Below are positions 35,201 to 45,500 of a DNA stretch of 64,000 nucleotides, piece after piece. Position 1 is the first letter of the stretch. Each line of letters opens with the position of its first letter. The notes under the pieces are model-generated. The model ran no database searches and was not told the DNA's origin. It was given only the letters and a program-made list of their open reading frames with translations. Both the position numbers and the translations under genes were made by a program. Origin of the DNA: Hippopus hippopus (Eukaryota; Mollusca; Bivalvia; Cardiida; Cardiidae); assembly GCA_946811185.2 (NCBI GenBank), contig OX328098.1, forward strand, positions 26,917,084-26,981,083. The letters run 5' to 3'.

Positions 35201-38200
35201 CTATCCTATGTTTTAACAACCCCAGGACATTGTGGGTAAAAGAGAAAATACTGGTTACTATACATTGTTTTCCAAAGCCATTTTTCTCAAGACTATATGG
35301 CTTGAATTAGGGTCAAAATTGTATGTCAGTTTAAGGCTTAACTCTCTACCAAATGACAAAATGTTCAGAAATATCCAGACTGAATGCATTTGAGGACAAC
35401 AACTCAAAATGTGGTTCACATAAAGGAATTTGTCTGTGATAGGGTAGAAAACATTAGTGGAAGAGGAGAAAATGCTGGTTACTAGCATTGTCTCCTTTTC
35501 CCACAATATTTTCAAATGCTTTTGTCCTTGAGGGTTGTTTAAACTTGAGATTGTTTGGTAAAAGGTTAATGTCTTTTCAACATTATTTCAGTGATCCAGT
35601 ACACTTATCTATGAGTTTCTTCTACCAGTATTTTGCACAACACCCTTTCCAAACCACCTCCTGCTTTCCCACATAAACATTGTCAAAACAACATTTTGTA
35701 CTGGGAGAAAAATGAATTCTTTTGCAAAGACTATCATCAGTCCTAGATAAAGAGCTGGCTTAAGATTTAGAGTTTATTTTATTTTCAGATTGCATGCTAA
35801 TTTGACAGGAACACTATCTGGTCATGCATCATGGGTGTTGAGTGTAGCATTTTCTCCTGATAATACACATTTTGTCTCAAGGTAAGTGTAATGTTTGTTA
35901 TAAAACTTGAGTTTATGTTTATTACAGTGTCACCCCTCTTCACCCTAACTATACAGTCATGCGCACTGAGAAAGAAAGCTTTTGAAAACATTGTGGAAAA
36001 AGGAGATAATGCAGGTAACCACAGCTCTTTCCCAGCTTAATCTCATAATTCCAGCCACATTTGAATTGTAGTTTGCAAATGCCTTCATTGTGGACCACTC
36101 CAAGTTAACTCTTTACCAGAAGACAAATTTTCAGCCTTGCTCTATCAAAACATGAAAATTGTCTTTCCAAAGGGTAGAAAACACTTTTGGAAAAGGGGAA
36201 ATGCTGGTTTTCAGCGTTTTCTTCTTTACCCGCAATATTTTCTGAAGTCTTCTTCCTTGCGGTTGTTTCTCTTTCTTCCAAAATGATATAAAAATACCTC
36301 TTTCTCAGGATCATGAAAACACAGGATTGGTATTAAAGAGTTAAAGGGCAAGCCAATGTCTGACTGTGATACACCTTTTCATGCATATGTACCTCAAGAG
36401 ACCTTACCTTTGAATGCTAAGGCAGGGGTCATTACTTATTGGTAAAGTGTAGGACTCATACCCTGGAGGCTCTAGGTTTGATAATCACTTGAAGCACAGG
36501 GTTTTTTGCGGGAGTGTCCTTGGGCAAGATTCTTTAGAGCCCTTGGCTAGTACTAGTATAACCAAGGACAAGTATGAGTATGAATTGTGGCCTTTGAAGT
36601 AATGTTGACAGCTGCATAAAACATCATTTAATTAATAAATCATTTTTCCTTGGTACAAGGTAGGCAGGCATTAGGTAACAGATATTTAACCCTGTTGTAG
36701 TTTACATACTAGCCATATACGATTGACCCTCTCTCCCACAGGGAACTTTTCACACTCCTGCATTTGACAACTTTTGACAATATGGTTGGAAAAAGAGCAG
36801 TTGTTGGTAATAAGCAATTGCTTTTTTTCAAAACTGCTCTTTTTCCAACCATATTTTAGATACAACTGTGCTGTTGAAAAATATTTTTCTGTAACTTTTT
36901 TCTCTTTCATTACTACAAGAAATAATTCTAGAATTGTCCAAATCAAAGGCATTTGCAGATGGCAATTTAAATATGGCTCAGATAATGTGATTTGCCTTGA
37001 CAGAGTAGAAAACATTGTGGGAAAAGGAGAAAATGCTAGTTATCAGCATTTTTTCCTTTTCCCACAATGTTTTCAAAGGCATCTTTCATAGGGTTGTTAA
37101 AACTCAGGACTGTGTGATGAAGGGTTAATAATAGTTTTTTTCATGTCATGAAGTAACTTGTACCATAAAGGGTAATGGCAATAGAAATAAATTTTATTCT
37201 TACAATATTTCAGTTCCTCGGACAAAACAGTCAAGATATGGGACGCAGGATCACGTCAATGTGTCCACACATTTTATGATCATACAGAACAGGTGTGTAT
37301 CATATGGAAGGATCATCATTTTACTTTATACATACAAACTCTTATTCAAACAGCTTATGATTGTTCTAATTTTAAAGATATATCTATACTCATTGTCAGC
37401 TATTTTTTAGCCAGTTTTTAACCCTTTTCATCCTTATCTTATGAAACGACAATAATTCTTGTATTTTCATGCCAAATGCTCCTGATGGCTGCAAGGTTGC
37501 ACAGATTACAATGATTAGAAAATGAATTTCATGTTTTTGAGGCCTTCAACAAATTACAAAATTTTAGACAAGTCCAAATTCAAAGCATTTGCAGATGTCA
37601 AATTAAATATGGCAAGGTTAATAGGATTCGGATCGGAAAGAATAGAAAACATTGTGGGAAAAGGAGAAAATGCTGATTACCAGCAATTTCTCTTTTTCCA
37701 GCAACATTTTCCATAGACTTTCTCAGTTGCTGAGCACGGTAGTGCAGTTGGTGGCATAAAGGACTTGAAACTAGAGGGTCAATGATTTGATCCCTTGATG
37801 GCAGTCATCATGACAGGATTCATTCCTCTGTGAAGGCTGATCATTGTTTTGACGATGGTTATGTGGAAAAGTAGCCTATATTATGTGAAGTACTGGTAAA
37901 TGAAACTCGGGACAGCATGGATAGGTGCACTGGCCACCTTGATACAACTGAAACCATGTTGAAAACAGCATTAAACATCATACAAACACATCCTCAGGGT
38001 CATTAAAGTTTATGATTGTTTAGTACTGTATAGGGTCAAGACTCCAAAGTCGGTCTATATTTTTGTTTAACTCTTTACCAAACAAAATTTTAGACTCACA
38101 CAGATTGAAAGCATTTGCACGCAACAAGTTAAATATGACTAAAAATTTCAATTTTTTTTTTTGGAAGGATAGAAAACGTGAGAAAAAGAGAAAATGCTGT

Positions 38201-38508
38201 TTACCATTTTCTCCTTTTTCCACTTTGTTTTCAAAAGGCTTTTCCCTTAGTGTCTTAAAAGTCAGGATTGTGGGGTAAAGTGTTAAAAAAAATACTAGTA
38301 CTTTGTGCAGACAACTGTATTTATCTTACACTACACCAATTTTGAGAACAGTGTGGCAAGGAGACAGTACTTGTATTATGTGTTCATTTATAGGGAAAAG
38401 TTTCAATTTCTGTTTCAGGTGTGGACAGCACGATACAACCAGGCAGGAAACAGAGTGGTTTCAGTATCAGATGACAAAGCTATACATATTTATGATATTC
38501 CGAATTGA
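26024..38508 (+). CDS. WDR61: WD repeat-containing protein 61 (SKI8), complete, 11 exons
   Basis: Exons: 26024-26026 (ATG only, tentative), 26286-26313, 26952-27057, 28993-29078, 30576-30662, 31399-31547, 32314-32407, 35046-35139, 35789-35881, 37214-37292 and 38419-38508, ending in TGA. The phases chain without a break to 302 codons, against 305 in the human protein. Seven WD blades are visible from their strand-d motifs: [39 protein letters not shown] and IHIYDIP. Other recognisable stretches are [27 protein letters not shown] and [15 protein letters not shown]. The family is known as the beta-propeller subunit shared by the nuclear PAF1 transcription-elongation complex and the cytoplasmic SKI RNA-decay complex. 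All introns are GT-AG; intron 4 (29079-30575) has U12 signals. The start is the weak point: ATG|GTAGGT joins to a TAT codon. The introns carry families A and C, SINEs and a mariner. Confidence 0.94.
26825..27354 (-). repeat. family A copies in WDR61 introns 2-3 (26825-26930 deleted; 27129-27354 full)
   Basis: The first jumps from ACAAAATTTT straight to the right core arm. The second keeps a variant hairpin with GGTGGTTACCATC at its tip. Confidence 0.75.
27560..27772 (+). repeat. family A copy, diverged
   Basis: Core GAAAATGCTGGTTACCAGC is kept but both long arms are eroded; end GGGAAAGAGTGAATT. WDR61 intron 3. Confidence 0.65.
27979..28345 (-). mobile_element. SINE family 1, interrupted by a palindrome
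   Basis: Minus-strand head TGACTGCAGTAGCTCAGTCA and body GGGAAAGCAGCCAGTGGC are recognisable. The 3' part is split by the 113-bp hairpin at 28000-28112. WDR61 intron 3. Confidence 0.65.
28000..28112. repeat. palindromic 113-bp insertion inside a SINE
   Basis: TACCTTCAGTCTGAAGGGCT on the left and its complement ending CAGACTGAAGGTA on the right form an almost perfect hairpin around GTTTCCGCACGTTGCGGA. TA flanks both sides. It interrupts the SINE sequence between CCAGTGCAC and the TTTTACCAGTACTTTGCAC region. Confidence 0.8.
28384..28914. repeat. family C copy split by a SINE
   Basis: TTAACCTGTATCATGCC start, dyad GATCAGACTGCACGTTCGG broken at its centre by the SINE (28531-28848), resumed as CAGTCTGATCATGATC, end GCAGCCTAGGGGTTAA. 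Confidence 0.85.
28531..28848 (-). mobile_element. full-length tRNA-derived SINE (family 1) with target duplication
   Basis: On the minus strand the head GAGCCCCGGTAGCTCAGTCG matches a pol III A box. A degenerate B box (GGGTTTAATCCC) follows, then a conserved body with GTGGGAAAGCAGCCAGTGGC, ending in AATCAATCAA. Flanks GCACGTTCGGTGCA (28517-28530) and GCACGTTTGGCGCA (28849-28862) are a 14-bp target duplication with two mismatches. It sits inside a family C element. Confidence 0.85.
29188..29485 (-). repeat. compound family A copy in the U12 intron of WDR61
   Basis: A minus copy loses its right end at GGGACTGTGAAG and continues into a second right arm (AATAAGTTTATTAAATTTTTC to GGAATGAGTTAAG). 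Confidence 0.6.
29905..30040 (+). repeat. family A fragment
   Basis: GAAACTTTTGAAAATATTG to ATCATTTGAGCTTCATT, core eroded, WDR61 intron 4. Confidence 0.5.
30302..30516 (-). repeat. family A copy
   Basis: Ends GTGTGATAAAGGGTTAA, 40 bases upstream of the U12 branch site of WDR61 intron 4. Confidence 0.75.
30803..31030 (-). repeat. family A copy, complete
   Basis: TTAACTCTTTACCAAACGAC to GTGGTAAAGCATTA in WDR61 intron 5. Confidence 0.85.
31888..32096 (+). mobile_element. SINE family 1, 5' part with well-kept tRNA head
   Basis: AGCCCTGGTAGCTCAGTCCG (A box) and ACTGGTTCGATCTTGGG (B box) are the best-preserved pol III boxes in the window. The body runs through GTGGGAAAGCAGCCAGTGGC and stops before the 3' tail. 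WDR61 intron 6. Confidence 0.75.
32465..32700 (-). repeat. family B copy
   Basis: Hairpin CAGGTCAGCCTGCAGTTC/GCGCAGGCTGACCTGG has an enlarged loop; end TCAGACCATGGCTCATATG. WDR61 intron 7. Confidence 0.75.
32712..32893 (+). repeat. family A copy lacking the right core arm
   Basis: GAAAATGCTGGTACCCC runs directly into TTCAGTGACAAATC; end GTTAAAGAGTTAA. It abuts the family B element 32465-32700. Confidence 0.7.
33210..34542 (-). mobile_element. mariner-type DNA transposon in WDR61 intron 7
   Basis: Terminal inverted repeats of about 33 bases begin CGAGGGTTGTTCGATATG on the left and CGAGGGCTGTTCGATATG on the right, flanked by TA on both sides. The 1333-bp length is that of a full mariner. It lies opposite to WDR61 and 0.5 kb upstream of exon 8, between SINE/family B debris and decayed exon copies. 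Arms are about 95% identical, so the insertion is fairly recent. Confidence 0.9.
33283..34368 (-). pseudogene. mariner transposase with two in-frame stops
   Basis: A single reading frame of 362 codons runs the whole length without an indel. It is broken only by TGA at 33945-33943 and TAG at 33636-33634. The N-terminal helix-turn-helix region contains [12 protein letters not shown] and [11 protein letters not shown]. The catalytic triad is intact: [15 protein letters not shown], and [10 protein letters not shown] with 34 residues between the second and third Asp, hence DD34D mariner. Inactive as it stands, but only two substitutions from an open frame. Confidence 0.9.
34795..35041 (+). pseudogene. 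WDR61: tandem decayed copies of the 5' end of WDR61 exon 8
   Basis: The real acceptor and exon start read CCAGGGCATGCCAAGCC then TATAAGATCTCT (35042 on). Upstream come CCAGGGCATGGCAAGCC then TGTAAGATCTCC (34803), CCAGGGCTGCAACC then TATATGTCTCTC (34880), CCAGGGCACACCAAACC then TGTAAGACCTCT (34917) and CAAGGGCACCCAATTATG (35007). Each keeps the pyrimidine-AG stretch and at most 50 bases of exon; none keeps the donor. Confidence 0.75.
35185..35569. repeat. family A fragment (35185-35300) and full minus copy (35338-35569)
   Basis: The full copy has TTAA at both ends; the fragment has ACATTGTGGGTAAAAGAG and lost its palindrome tip. WDR61 intron 8. Confidence 0.75.
35570..35765 (-). mobile_element. 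SINE family 1, head missing
   Basis: CTGCTTTCCCACATAAACATTG and GACTATCATCAGTCCTAG in reverse orientation. It ends about 20 bases before the acceptor of WDR61 exon 9. Confidence 0.55.
35930..36343. repeat. two abutting family A copies (35930-36105 plus, 36104-36343 minus)
   Basis: They meet at GTTAACTCTTTACC (36104). The second carries a duplicated CTTCTTCCTTGCGG/CCTCTTTCTCAGG right end. WDR61 intron 9. Confidence 0.7.
36430..36605 (+). mobile_element. SINE family 2, diverged copy
   Basis: TTGGTAAAGTGTAGGACTC, CTCTAGGTTTGATAATCAC and GGGAGTGTCCTTGGGCAAG. WDR61 intron 9. Confidence 0.55.
36770..37128. repeat. variant hairpin (36776-36860) and family A copy (36900-37128)
   Basis: The variant has perfect 22-bp arms ATATGGTTGGAAAAAGAGC/GCTCTTTTTCCAACCATAT that differ from the family A core but keep its shape. 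The full copy ends GTGATGAAGGGTTAA, 85 bases from WDR61 exon 10. Confidence 0.7.
37540..37730 (-). repeat. family A copy, right end lost to a SINE
   Basis: CAACAAATTACAAAATTTTAG to CCATAGACTTTCTCAG, where SINE family 1 begins. Confidence 0.7.
37728..37990 (+). mobile_element. SINE family 1, nearly complete but diverged
   Basis: Head GAGCACGGTAGTGCAGTTGG, B box TGATTTGATCCC, body GATTCATTCCTCTGTGAAGG, and 3' end GCATGGATAGGTGCACTGGC with ACATCATACAAAC. WDR61 intron 10. Confidence 0.6.
38067..38286 (-). repeat. family A copy in WDR61 intron 10
   Basis: TTAACTCTTTACCAAAC to GGGTAAAGTGTTAA, with a shortened palindrome tip. Confidence 0.8.
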
Positions 38509-38566
38509 AACTGTGATAAAAAATGTTTTGATATGTTGGTGTTTTCCTCAATCTGACTTAACTCTT

Positions 38567-38825
38567 TATGAGCCACGCTCTGTGAAAAGGGACTTAATGA
38601 ATCTGCAAAAAGAATCAACCCATGTCAGTCCTGCACAGTCCTTGCAGGCTGATATGGGTAAAACTTTTTTGCTATTGATCGATTTCTGCATGCCAAAGGA
38701 CCAGTGCACCTCAAGGTTCAGTTGTTTCACAAAAGGAATGTGATGGATCCATTATTATGTGATGACTTGCGTAGTACAGTTCATCATGGAGATGCAGTAA
38801 GCCCCCTTTTGTCAGAGCCCGGCTT
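38567..38825 (-). repeat. family B copy in the WDR61 3' UTR region
   Basis: TATGAGCCACGCTCTGTG to CAGAGCCCGGCTTATT, starting 59 bases after the WDR61 stop codon. Confidence 0.85.
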
Positions 38826-39329
38826 ATTGTTATATGCAGCAATCAATCTCAAAGATATTATGGTATGGTTAAAATTGTGAAATTGTGAATGTGTGGTCAT
38901 CATTTTAGATTTGAGATATTTCCGCAAGTCTACTTTTGCTATCAAATTTTTGATAGCAGACTTTTGATTGGCCAACAGAAAGGTCAACTAATGGTGAACC
39001 CTTGACAGATTCTACTACTAAAGAAAGGCTGATTTTATTAGACTGTGTTTACTTTTGAATATTTAGTGGATATTGTTTGTTTTGATGTAAGATCCTTACA
39101 TAACTTCATTAAAGTCCCACTACCATCCAAAAGCAAATAATTGGGGAATCACAATGCAGACAAATTCAATTTATATCATTCAAAAGTACTGGTATTAGTT
39201 AAAGTTTAACACTGTGTTACAGTGCATTCTTTCAAAGTTCCAGTTGCTGGCAGAACAATGAATTGTAAAACTAGAATTGAAGTTGCCACAGAGCAGAAGA
39301 GCAATTGTACTCTTGAATTTCAAAATTGA

Positions 39330-39339
39330 AATAAATAAA
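39330..39339 (+). terminator. WDR61: candidate polyadenylation signal of WDR61
   Basis: Overlapping AATAAATAAA lies about 820 bases after the stop codon; an ATTAAA at 39108-39113 is a second candidate. Either choice leaves the family B element 38567-38825 inside the 3' UTR. Confidence 0.4.
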
Positions 39340-39346
39340 CTTAAGT

Positions 39347-39480
39347 TCTCTGATCAGTAAGAAAACCTTGAGAGAAATGGAGAAAATGCTGGTCACCAGC
39401 ATTTTCTCCATTTACCACAAAGTTTTCAAAAGCTATATTTCTCAGTTATTAAATCAAAGGATTGTGTAGTGAGGGGTAAA
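39347..39480 (-). repeat. family A copy, 5' truncated
   Basis: Intact palindrome GAAAATGCTGGTCACCAGC; begins directly after the candidate WDR61 polyA signal. Confidence 0.7.
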
Positions 39481-39868
39481 GTGAGCTCTGAAATGCCTTT
39501 GTATAGACTTACAGGAGTGTGTCTGCCACACTGGTACAGTATATACTGGTGTTTAGGAATGAATATACCTTTCTATGACCTAAAATCAGAGCAAATGAGT
39601 ACTGCGACCTAACAGCAGAGCAAATGACTTTCCTGTCACCTAACATCATACCAAATGACATTCATGTGAACTGACATCGGAGCAAATGATTATTCTCTAA
39701 TCCTTTCATACACGATCCCAAGTTTTAATAACCTTGAGAATAGCCTGTTGTTTTATTCTTCTAATAACATACAAATGTGTATATTTTTTCAAAGATTATA
39801 AAGATATGAAAAAAAAAAAGACCTAGCATACTTTGCTTTACTTTCCCATTTCATTACATTCTGTGTTG

Positions 39869-41187
39869 TTCAACTCTTTAACACACAAACCTTATTTATA
39901 ACGACACTCAGAAAGAAGTCTTGTGATAACAGTAACAGTAACCAGACAAATTCCATCATTTGAGCCGCATTTGATTTGCGATTTGCAAGTGCTTTCAACT
40001 TGGACAATTCTACAGTTTTTGTTATGTGGTAAGGCTTTAACTCTTTACCAGATGACGAAAATGTAGGACTTACAATTGTAAGCAATTGCAAGTGAGAAAT
40101 TAAAAGTGGCTCAAATTATGATTTATCTCTTATGTAATGGAAAACATTGTGAGAAAAGGAGGAAATGCAAGTTACTAGCTTTTTGTACTTTTTTCCACAA
40201 TGTTTTCAGAAGCCTTCCTCCTCAAGATTGTTAAAACTTTCGATTGTGTGGGAAAAGGTTAACATTATTTGTCACAATTTTGGACCATTTCCAATTTCAA
40301 AGCATTTGCATTCTAGATATCAAATGTAGCTAAATGATGAATTGTCTATTAGCTCTTTACCACATAATCCTGAGTTTTAACGATTAGGAAATAACCTGTT
40401 GAAAACCTTGTGAGAAAAGGAGAAAATGCTGGTAACCAGCATTTTCTCCATTTCCCACAATGTTTTCTACACTTTTACAGACAGTTATCAACATTTCAAC
40501 TAAATCTTTAATGTCATCTCCAAATGCTTTGAATTTGGACCAGTCTAAAATTTTGTCGTTTGGTAAAAAGTTAAGTAACAGGAAACATTGTGAGAAAAAG
40601 TGAAAATGCTGGTTTCCAGAATGTTTTTCCTTTTTTTTTGCCCACTATATTAACAAAAAGTTTTTGCCTCAGCGTCGTTAAAACTCAGATTATGTAGGAA
40701 AGGGTCAACTTTCAACTGTGTACCAGACAACACAATCTTAAATTGGTTAAAATTAAAAGCATTTGTCAACAACAAATTATATGTGGCTGAAATGGAATGG
40801 ATTCTCTTAAATGAAATAAAAAACATTGTGGAAAAAAACAGAGAATGCTATTTAACAGCTTTTTCTCCTTTTCTAACAATGTTTCAAAAGCCATCTGCCT
40901 CAGGGTCGTTAAAAACCACAAGATTGGTAAAGGGTTAAACAAGGAAGTGAGAGGCAAGTTTACTTCAGCTCTGTACCAGGTGACAAAATTTTAGACTATT
41001 CCATAAGTTTAAAAGCATTTCGGACATAAAAGTACATGTGGCTCAGATAACAGAATTTGCATTAGAAAAATTGAAAAACATTGTGACAGAATGTTGGTTA
41101 CAAGTATTTTCTCCTTTTTCCACAATGTGTTGAAAAGCCTTCTACCTTTGTGATGTCAAAACTCAGAATTGTTTGTTAAAGGTTAAA
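39869..41187. repeat. cluster of six family A copies end to end
   Basis: Copies: 39869-40040 plus (core deleted), 40037-40262 minus, 40348-40574 plus, 40575-40708 minus (truncated), 40707-40938 minus and 40965-41187 minus. Neighbours share or abut at TTAA-like junctions (40037, 40571). It fills the space downstream of WDR61. Confidence 0.8.
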
Positions 41188-41361
41188 CAAAGATAAGCAA
41201 AGGACCAGTACTAAATGACATTTTATTTGTTATCCTTGCCAAACATATTTATTTAGAGTAGGTTCAAAGTCCTGATAAGATATTTACGGTGAAAACGAAT
41301 GTAAAAAAAAATTCCCTGTTTACTTTCGAATGGGGCATTCACCAAGTACATGTATGTTTTA

Positions 41362-41450
41362 CAAGCCTGAGGAAATAGCCTTTCCGACAAAATTGCAGAA
41401 AAGGAAGAAAATGCCGGTAACCAGCATTTTCTTTTGCGAACGCTATTTTA
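41362..41450 (+). repeat. family A core fragment
   Basis: CTGAGGAAATAGCCTTTCC and GAAAATGCCGGTAACCAGC; termini absent. Confidence 0.6.
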
Positions 41451-41589
41451 ATTTTTTTCGTAACAAGCGAGAAGTAAGCATAACTGGGTTAGCACACGTG
41501 TGCCAGTTAATGGAATCTTCGCGAAACCGGACATGACGTTGGTAGAGTGACCTACACATTCATTTGGGACTTTGCGTACTGTAATGAAG

Positions 41590-41957
41590 TTAAAGGCCCA
41601 GTAAAGACCAAAATATCAACGCAGCTGTCATAATACATTTAAATTTAAATCATACCATTTAAAAGCATGGAAAATATTGTGGTGATGAGTCTGTTATCGT
41701 GTAGTCGGACCTTATGTTAGTCGCTGGCAGAAATAAGAATTTTAAAATCAGGCAAAAATGAAACGAAAGACACAGCTACCTGGCAGGTTTTAAACTAGCT
41801 TTGAAATTATTTTTTCTGTCAGCGACTAACACTTGGACCGACCGTAAAATGACAGATTGTCATCTTCACAGTAATTTCCATACTTTTAAATGGTATGATA
41901 TAAAATCAAATGCATTTAAAGAGCTCTTTGTTTATACGTGGCCTTTATTGTCACTTT
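41590..41957. repeat. family D inverted-repeat element, 368 bp
   Basis: Left TTAAAGGCCCAGTAAAGACC is mirrored on the right by TTTAAAGTGACAATAAAGGCC. Inner arms CATACCATTTAAAAGCATGG and GTTAGTCGCTGGCAGAAA are also mirrored, so most of the element pairs with itself. Intergenic, downstream of WDR61. Confidence 0.75.
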
Positions 41958-42261
41958 AAACAGTCTGATAGTTTGGCAGAGCCGCCGTATCGTATAGAAA
42001 TTGGGGGTGGGGGGGATTTGAGATGACAGAAAAACGCATAATTTTCATGGGTCTATACGCACCCTTAAGACTCTCAAAGAAATAGCGTCCATAACGCACA
42101 ATACGCAAGTGCGTAATGTAGAGAACTTGCGACACATTCTGTCATCATTTTATAGAGAACAACGGTTCTATGTTTAGAATTAAATTTAAGCAGCTAAAAA
42201 ATGAAAATACCCACAGTAAGAAGCCAAATACTGCGAATTCGTCCTTTTTCTCTTTGATGCA

Positions 42262-42381
42262 AAATCTCAGACGTATCAGATAGTGTAGATCAAGATCAGA
42301 TTACACGTCCTGTACTGTCTGATCTTGATTTACACTGTCGGAAAAAGCGTACTGCGTCGCGCTTAGCAGTCAAAGGGGTAA
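42262..42381. repeat. family C fragment
   Basis: GATCAAGATCAGATTACACG/GTACTGTCTGATCTTGATT dyad and the right end TCAAAGGGGTAAA; the left third is lost. Confidence 0.7.
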
Positions 42382-42584
42382 AATAGCACTCTCGATTCGG
42401 AATGCGTAATGAGTCTGAACCTCTGCATAGTCCCTGATTTGTATAGTAAAGCAATGACCTTGTTGACCTACACACACAAAAACGTCTGATTCTATGGGAA
42501 CAAATATAGTACAAGTACAGAAATGACCTCTGTGTGACAAAAAAAGGCAAGCCCTGGAGTCACCTTATCAGGGACTTTTCCAAA

Positions 42585-45500
42585 ATGGACTTTGATTATT
42601 TACTTAAATTCGCAACAGTTAGCTGCATTCTTAGATGCGGTAAGTATAGTTACGCATTTTCTTTGTTTTAGCGTAGACTGCTTTTAGCAATTAAGAGCCA
42701 GAAAATGCGTGTTGCGTCGATGCCAGAGTATTAATTGAATTTAATTGTGTTGTGTTGACATATCTAGAAGGCATTAACCATTGGGCTGCTAAGCGAGACT
42801 CACTGATCTTTAACGGACAGTGTATATCAAGATCAGACTGCACAAAACGTGCAGTCTGATCTTGGATGTACACTGTCAGGTAAGGAGATATTTTTCTCCA
42901 AAAAATAAATTTGGAATGTCATCAATCGAGCTTTTACTATCGGCTTGAAGGTTTAATTTATTTAGCAGGATAAGGGTTAATATTAGAGATGTATATAATC
43001 AGAAAAGTCTTGGCTTTGCTTATCAGGCTCAGCTTTTTTTGTAGAGTTTAAAGTTAGCATCAAGTGAAGGAAAAGAAGTGGACAATTTTACTAGTTTTAT
43101 CAAAATTTTCAGCAATTTCTGTATAGATTTTACTTGTAATATGAGGCTTAGACTTCAAAATACATGTACTTCCGATCATCGTTTGTTTAAATGGCGTTTG
43201 ACACAATGTTCCAAATTGTTTTTACATCATGGAGGCAGCATTGTATTTCCTAGATTTGATGAGTTCTATGAAGGAGCTCGGTAGTTCTGAAAGACAATCC
43301 CCAGGCGACGACCGCTGCCAGCGAGGACCGAACCTAGAGTCTCTAGGCAAAATGGTCAGAATGCCTTAAGCCACGGGGGATTCCAAATTTATGCTCGGTT
43401 GTGATGAACTTCAACGGCTAGAATAAACAAGAAATAAGTTCCTGCAACTTATACCAACCCCTCTTAGTTCTGCTTCCTGGAAACCGCACTAGTATTCGCG
43501 CCAATGAAGAGTCCCAAAGTTGACACCCGCTCCAGGGAATTCAGCTCTTGACTTTGAGGTTGCGAGGTCGTTTTACCATGATCTACACCCCTCACAACTC
43601 GGTCAATTCCGTAACTGCATTTAAGAAGAGGTTTGATCAACGGATTACCCGAGAGTTGCCGAATGTTGTGACGTCGTGTGCTTCCCTCTACGACCACACT
43701 TCGTGAATTCCACTTTTGTCCTCCATCGTCATAACCATAATGGAAACTAAGATATTGTATGTTTTTTCCATCAAGGACTTACACAGACAAGATTTCGATG
43801 TTTTGATTGCAAAGAATTACCAAGTCCGAGGGACTGTAACCGTATTACAGAATGCGAGACGGGTGAGGTAAGTCAATTATTTGAACCAAATATGTTTATT
43901 GTTTGTTCAGTACAAAAACTCAGCTTGCGTTGACAACGCAGGTGCATAGCCAGACGGAGGACCGGAAGCCCGGGCTTCAACATTAACTATCAGAGTATTA
44001 AATAAATGAAATGCGCTTTCTCAACCAGGAAAAGAGACCAAATCATCTCAGTTTCAAATTTGCTTTTGCCAGAAAATGAAAACCTATATAGCCGACAATG
44101 TAAATAAAAGATTAGACTACACAAAAAAACGTCGACAAAAAAAAAAGGAAGAAAAATTAGGATAAATTAGGCTTTATCTTTACTACATACCTTGCTATGC
44201 ACCTGCAGCGTGTGAGATGTGACGATGGTTGTTGAAAAGGGCAATCTTCAGATCACCGTACTCTCAATCAACCGGACCCTACTTTCTGATCTGACAAAAG
44301 GGGTTTAATACATCTCTGTAATGCATTAAACCAGCCAAGTCATCATATGATTATGGATCCTTAAAATTCATTTTGTTTAACAACCGACTAAAACCTGAGA
44401 TTGGCTGGTCCTTTCACTTACAGAAAATTGACTAATAGTACAAGGTCTCGACATATGTCAGCCTGCATGGATTGCGCAGGCTGACATGGTTCGATAATTG
44501 TTGCAGGTGTATTAAAGCCCTTTTTTCACAGAGCATTACTCGTCTATAGTTAACCCTTATCCTGCTAAATAACTAAAATAAAATTTTCAATTCGATAGTA
44601 AAAACTTAAATACTAATATTTCAAAGGTATGTTTTGGGGAATAACATCTCATCGGACAGTTTAGATCCAAGATCAGACTGCAAGTTCTGTGCAGTCTGAT
44701 CTTGATCTACGCTGTCCGCAAAAGTTCAGTGATTCGCGCTTAGCAGCCTAAGTGTTAAACTGTGGTTGAGTTTATTAGTAATAGCATGTCATAACAACGT
44801 ATTGAGTCATGGGTTAATCTGAGATAAGTGCATTTAGTATGAAGTCCATTTGGAAGGAAAGCCAAAGGAATTATGGGCTAAGCTGCGAGATTTTCCAGAA
44901 GACCCACTGAAAGCGGCCTGTGTCAATTTTTCTAAGTACTATTGTTTATATCAGGCATTATGTCGAAACATTTCCATCAAGCATTCTTATTTTAATTATC
45001 ATCACATGGTGCACATGAGGCATCCTCAGTTGGCATCTCACCGGTAACACTACAGACACACCAGTCTGCCCCCTTCTTTTCAACTGGTTTGTATCAGTCA
45101 TTTTCTCAACTTTTTCTTGCAGTGATACATCACACGTCTGTTATCCGTAATATGGAGAAGAACTCTTTAAGCTAAGCTTCCGTTCTGATCCATTTCTGCA
45201 GTGCCAACTTAGTTATTTGAACGTACTGCTTTTTTCTATATATTGCATTACTGTTGAATGAACTATATATGTTCAAACTAATTTTACAATATGGAGATCA
45301 TAATTGGCATGCAACACGAAAAATGGGGCATTCGGACATGTACGTAAAAAATCGTTTCGGATCAGCCTGCGCAGTCCGCGCAGGCTAACCCGAGACGGCA
45401 CTTTACGACTACATTAGATTTTGTCTTACAGTAGACTTGCCCGAAACAGAAAATTACACTAGAACGGAAAGTGTCGTCTCGGATTAGCCTACGCGGACTG

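Noticed and set aside
38303..38743. 146-codon open frame on the plus strand
   Set aside because: It crosses WDR61 exon 11 in the wrong frame and continues into a family B element.
44850..45047. Cysteine-containing 65-codon frame as an extra Ly6-type exon
   Set aside because: Exons 43776-43867 and 45671-45742 join directly in phase with the domain pattern complete, and this frame lacks the expected spacing and an acceptor.
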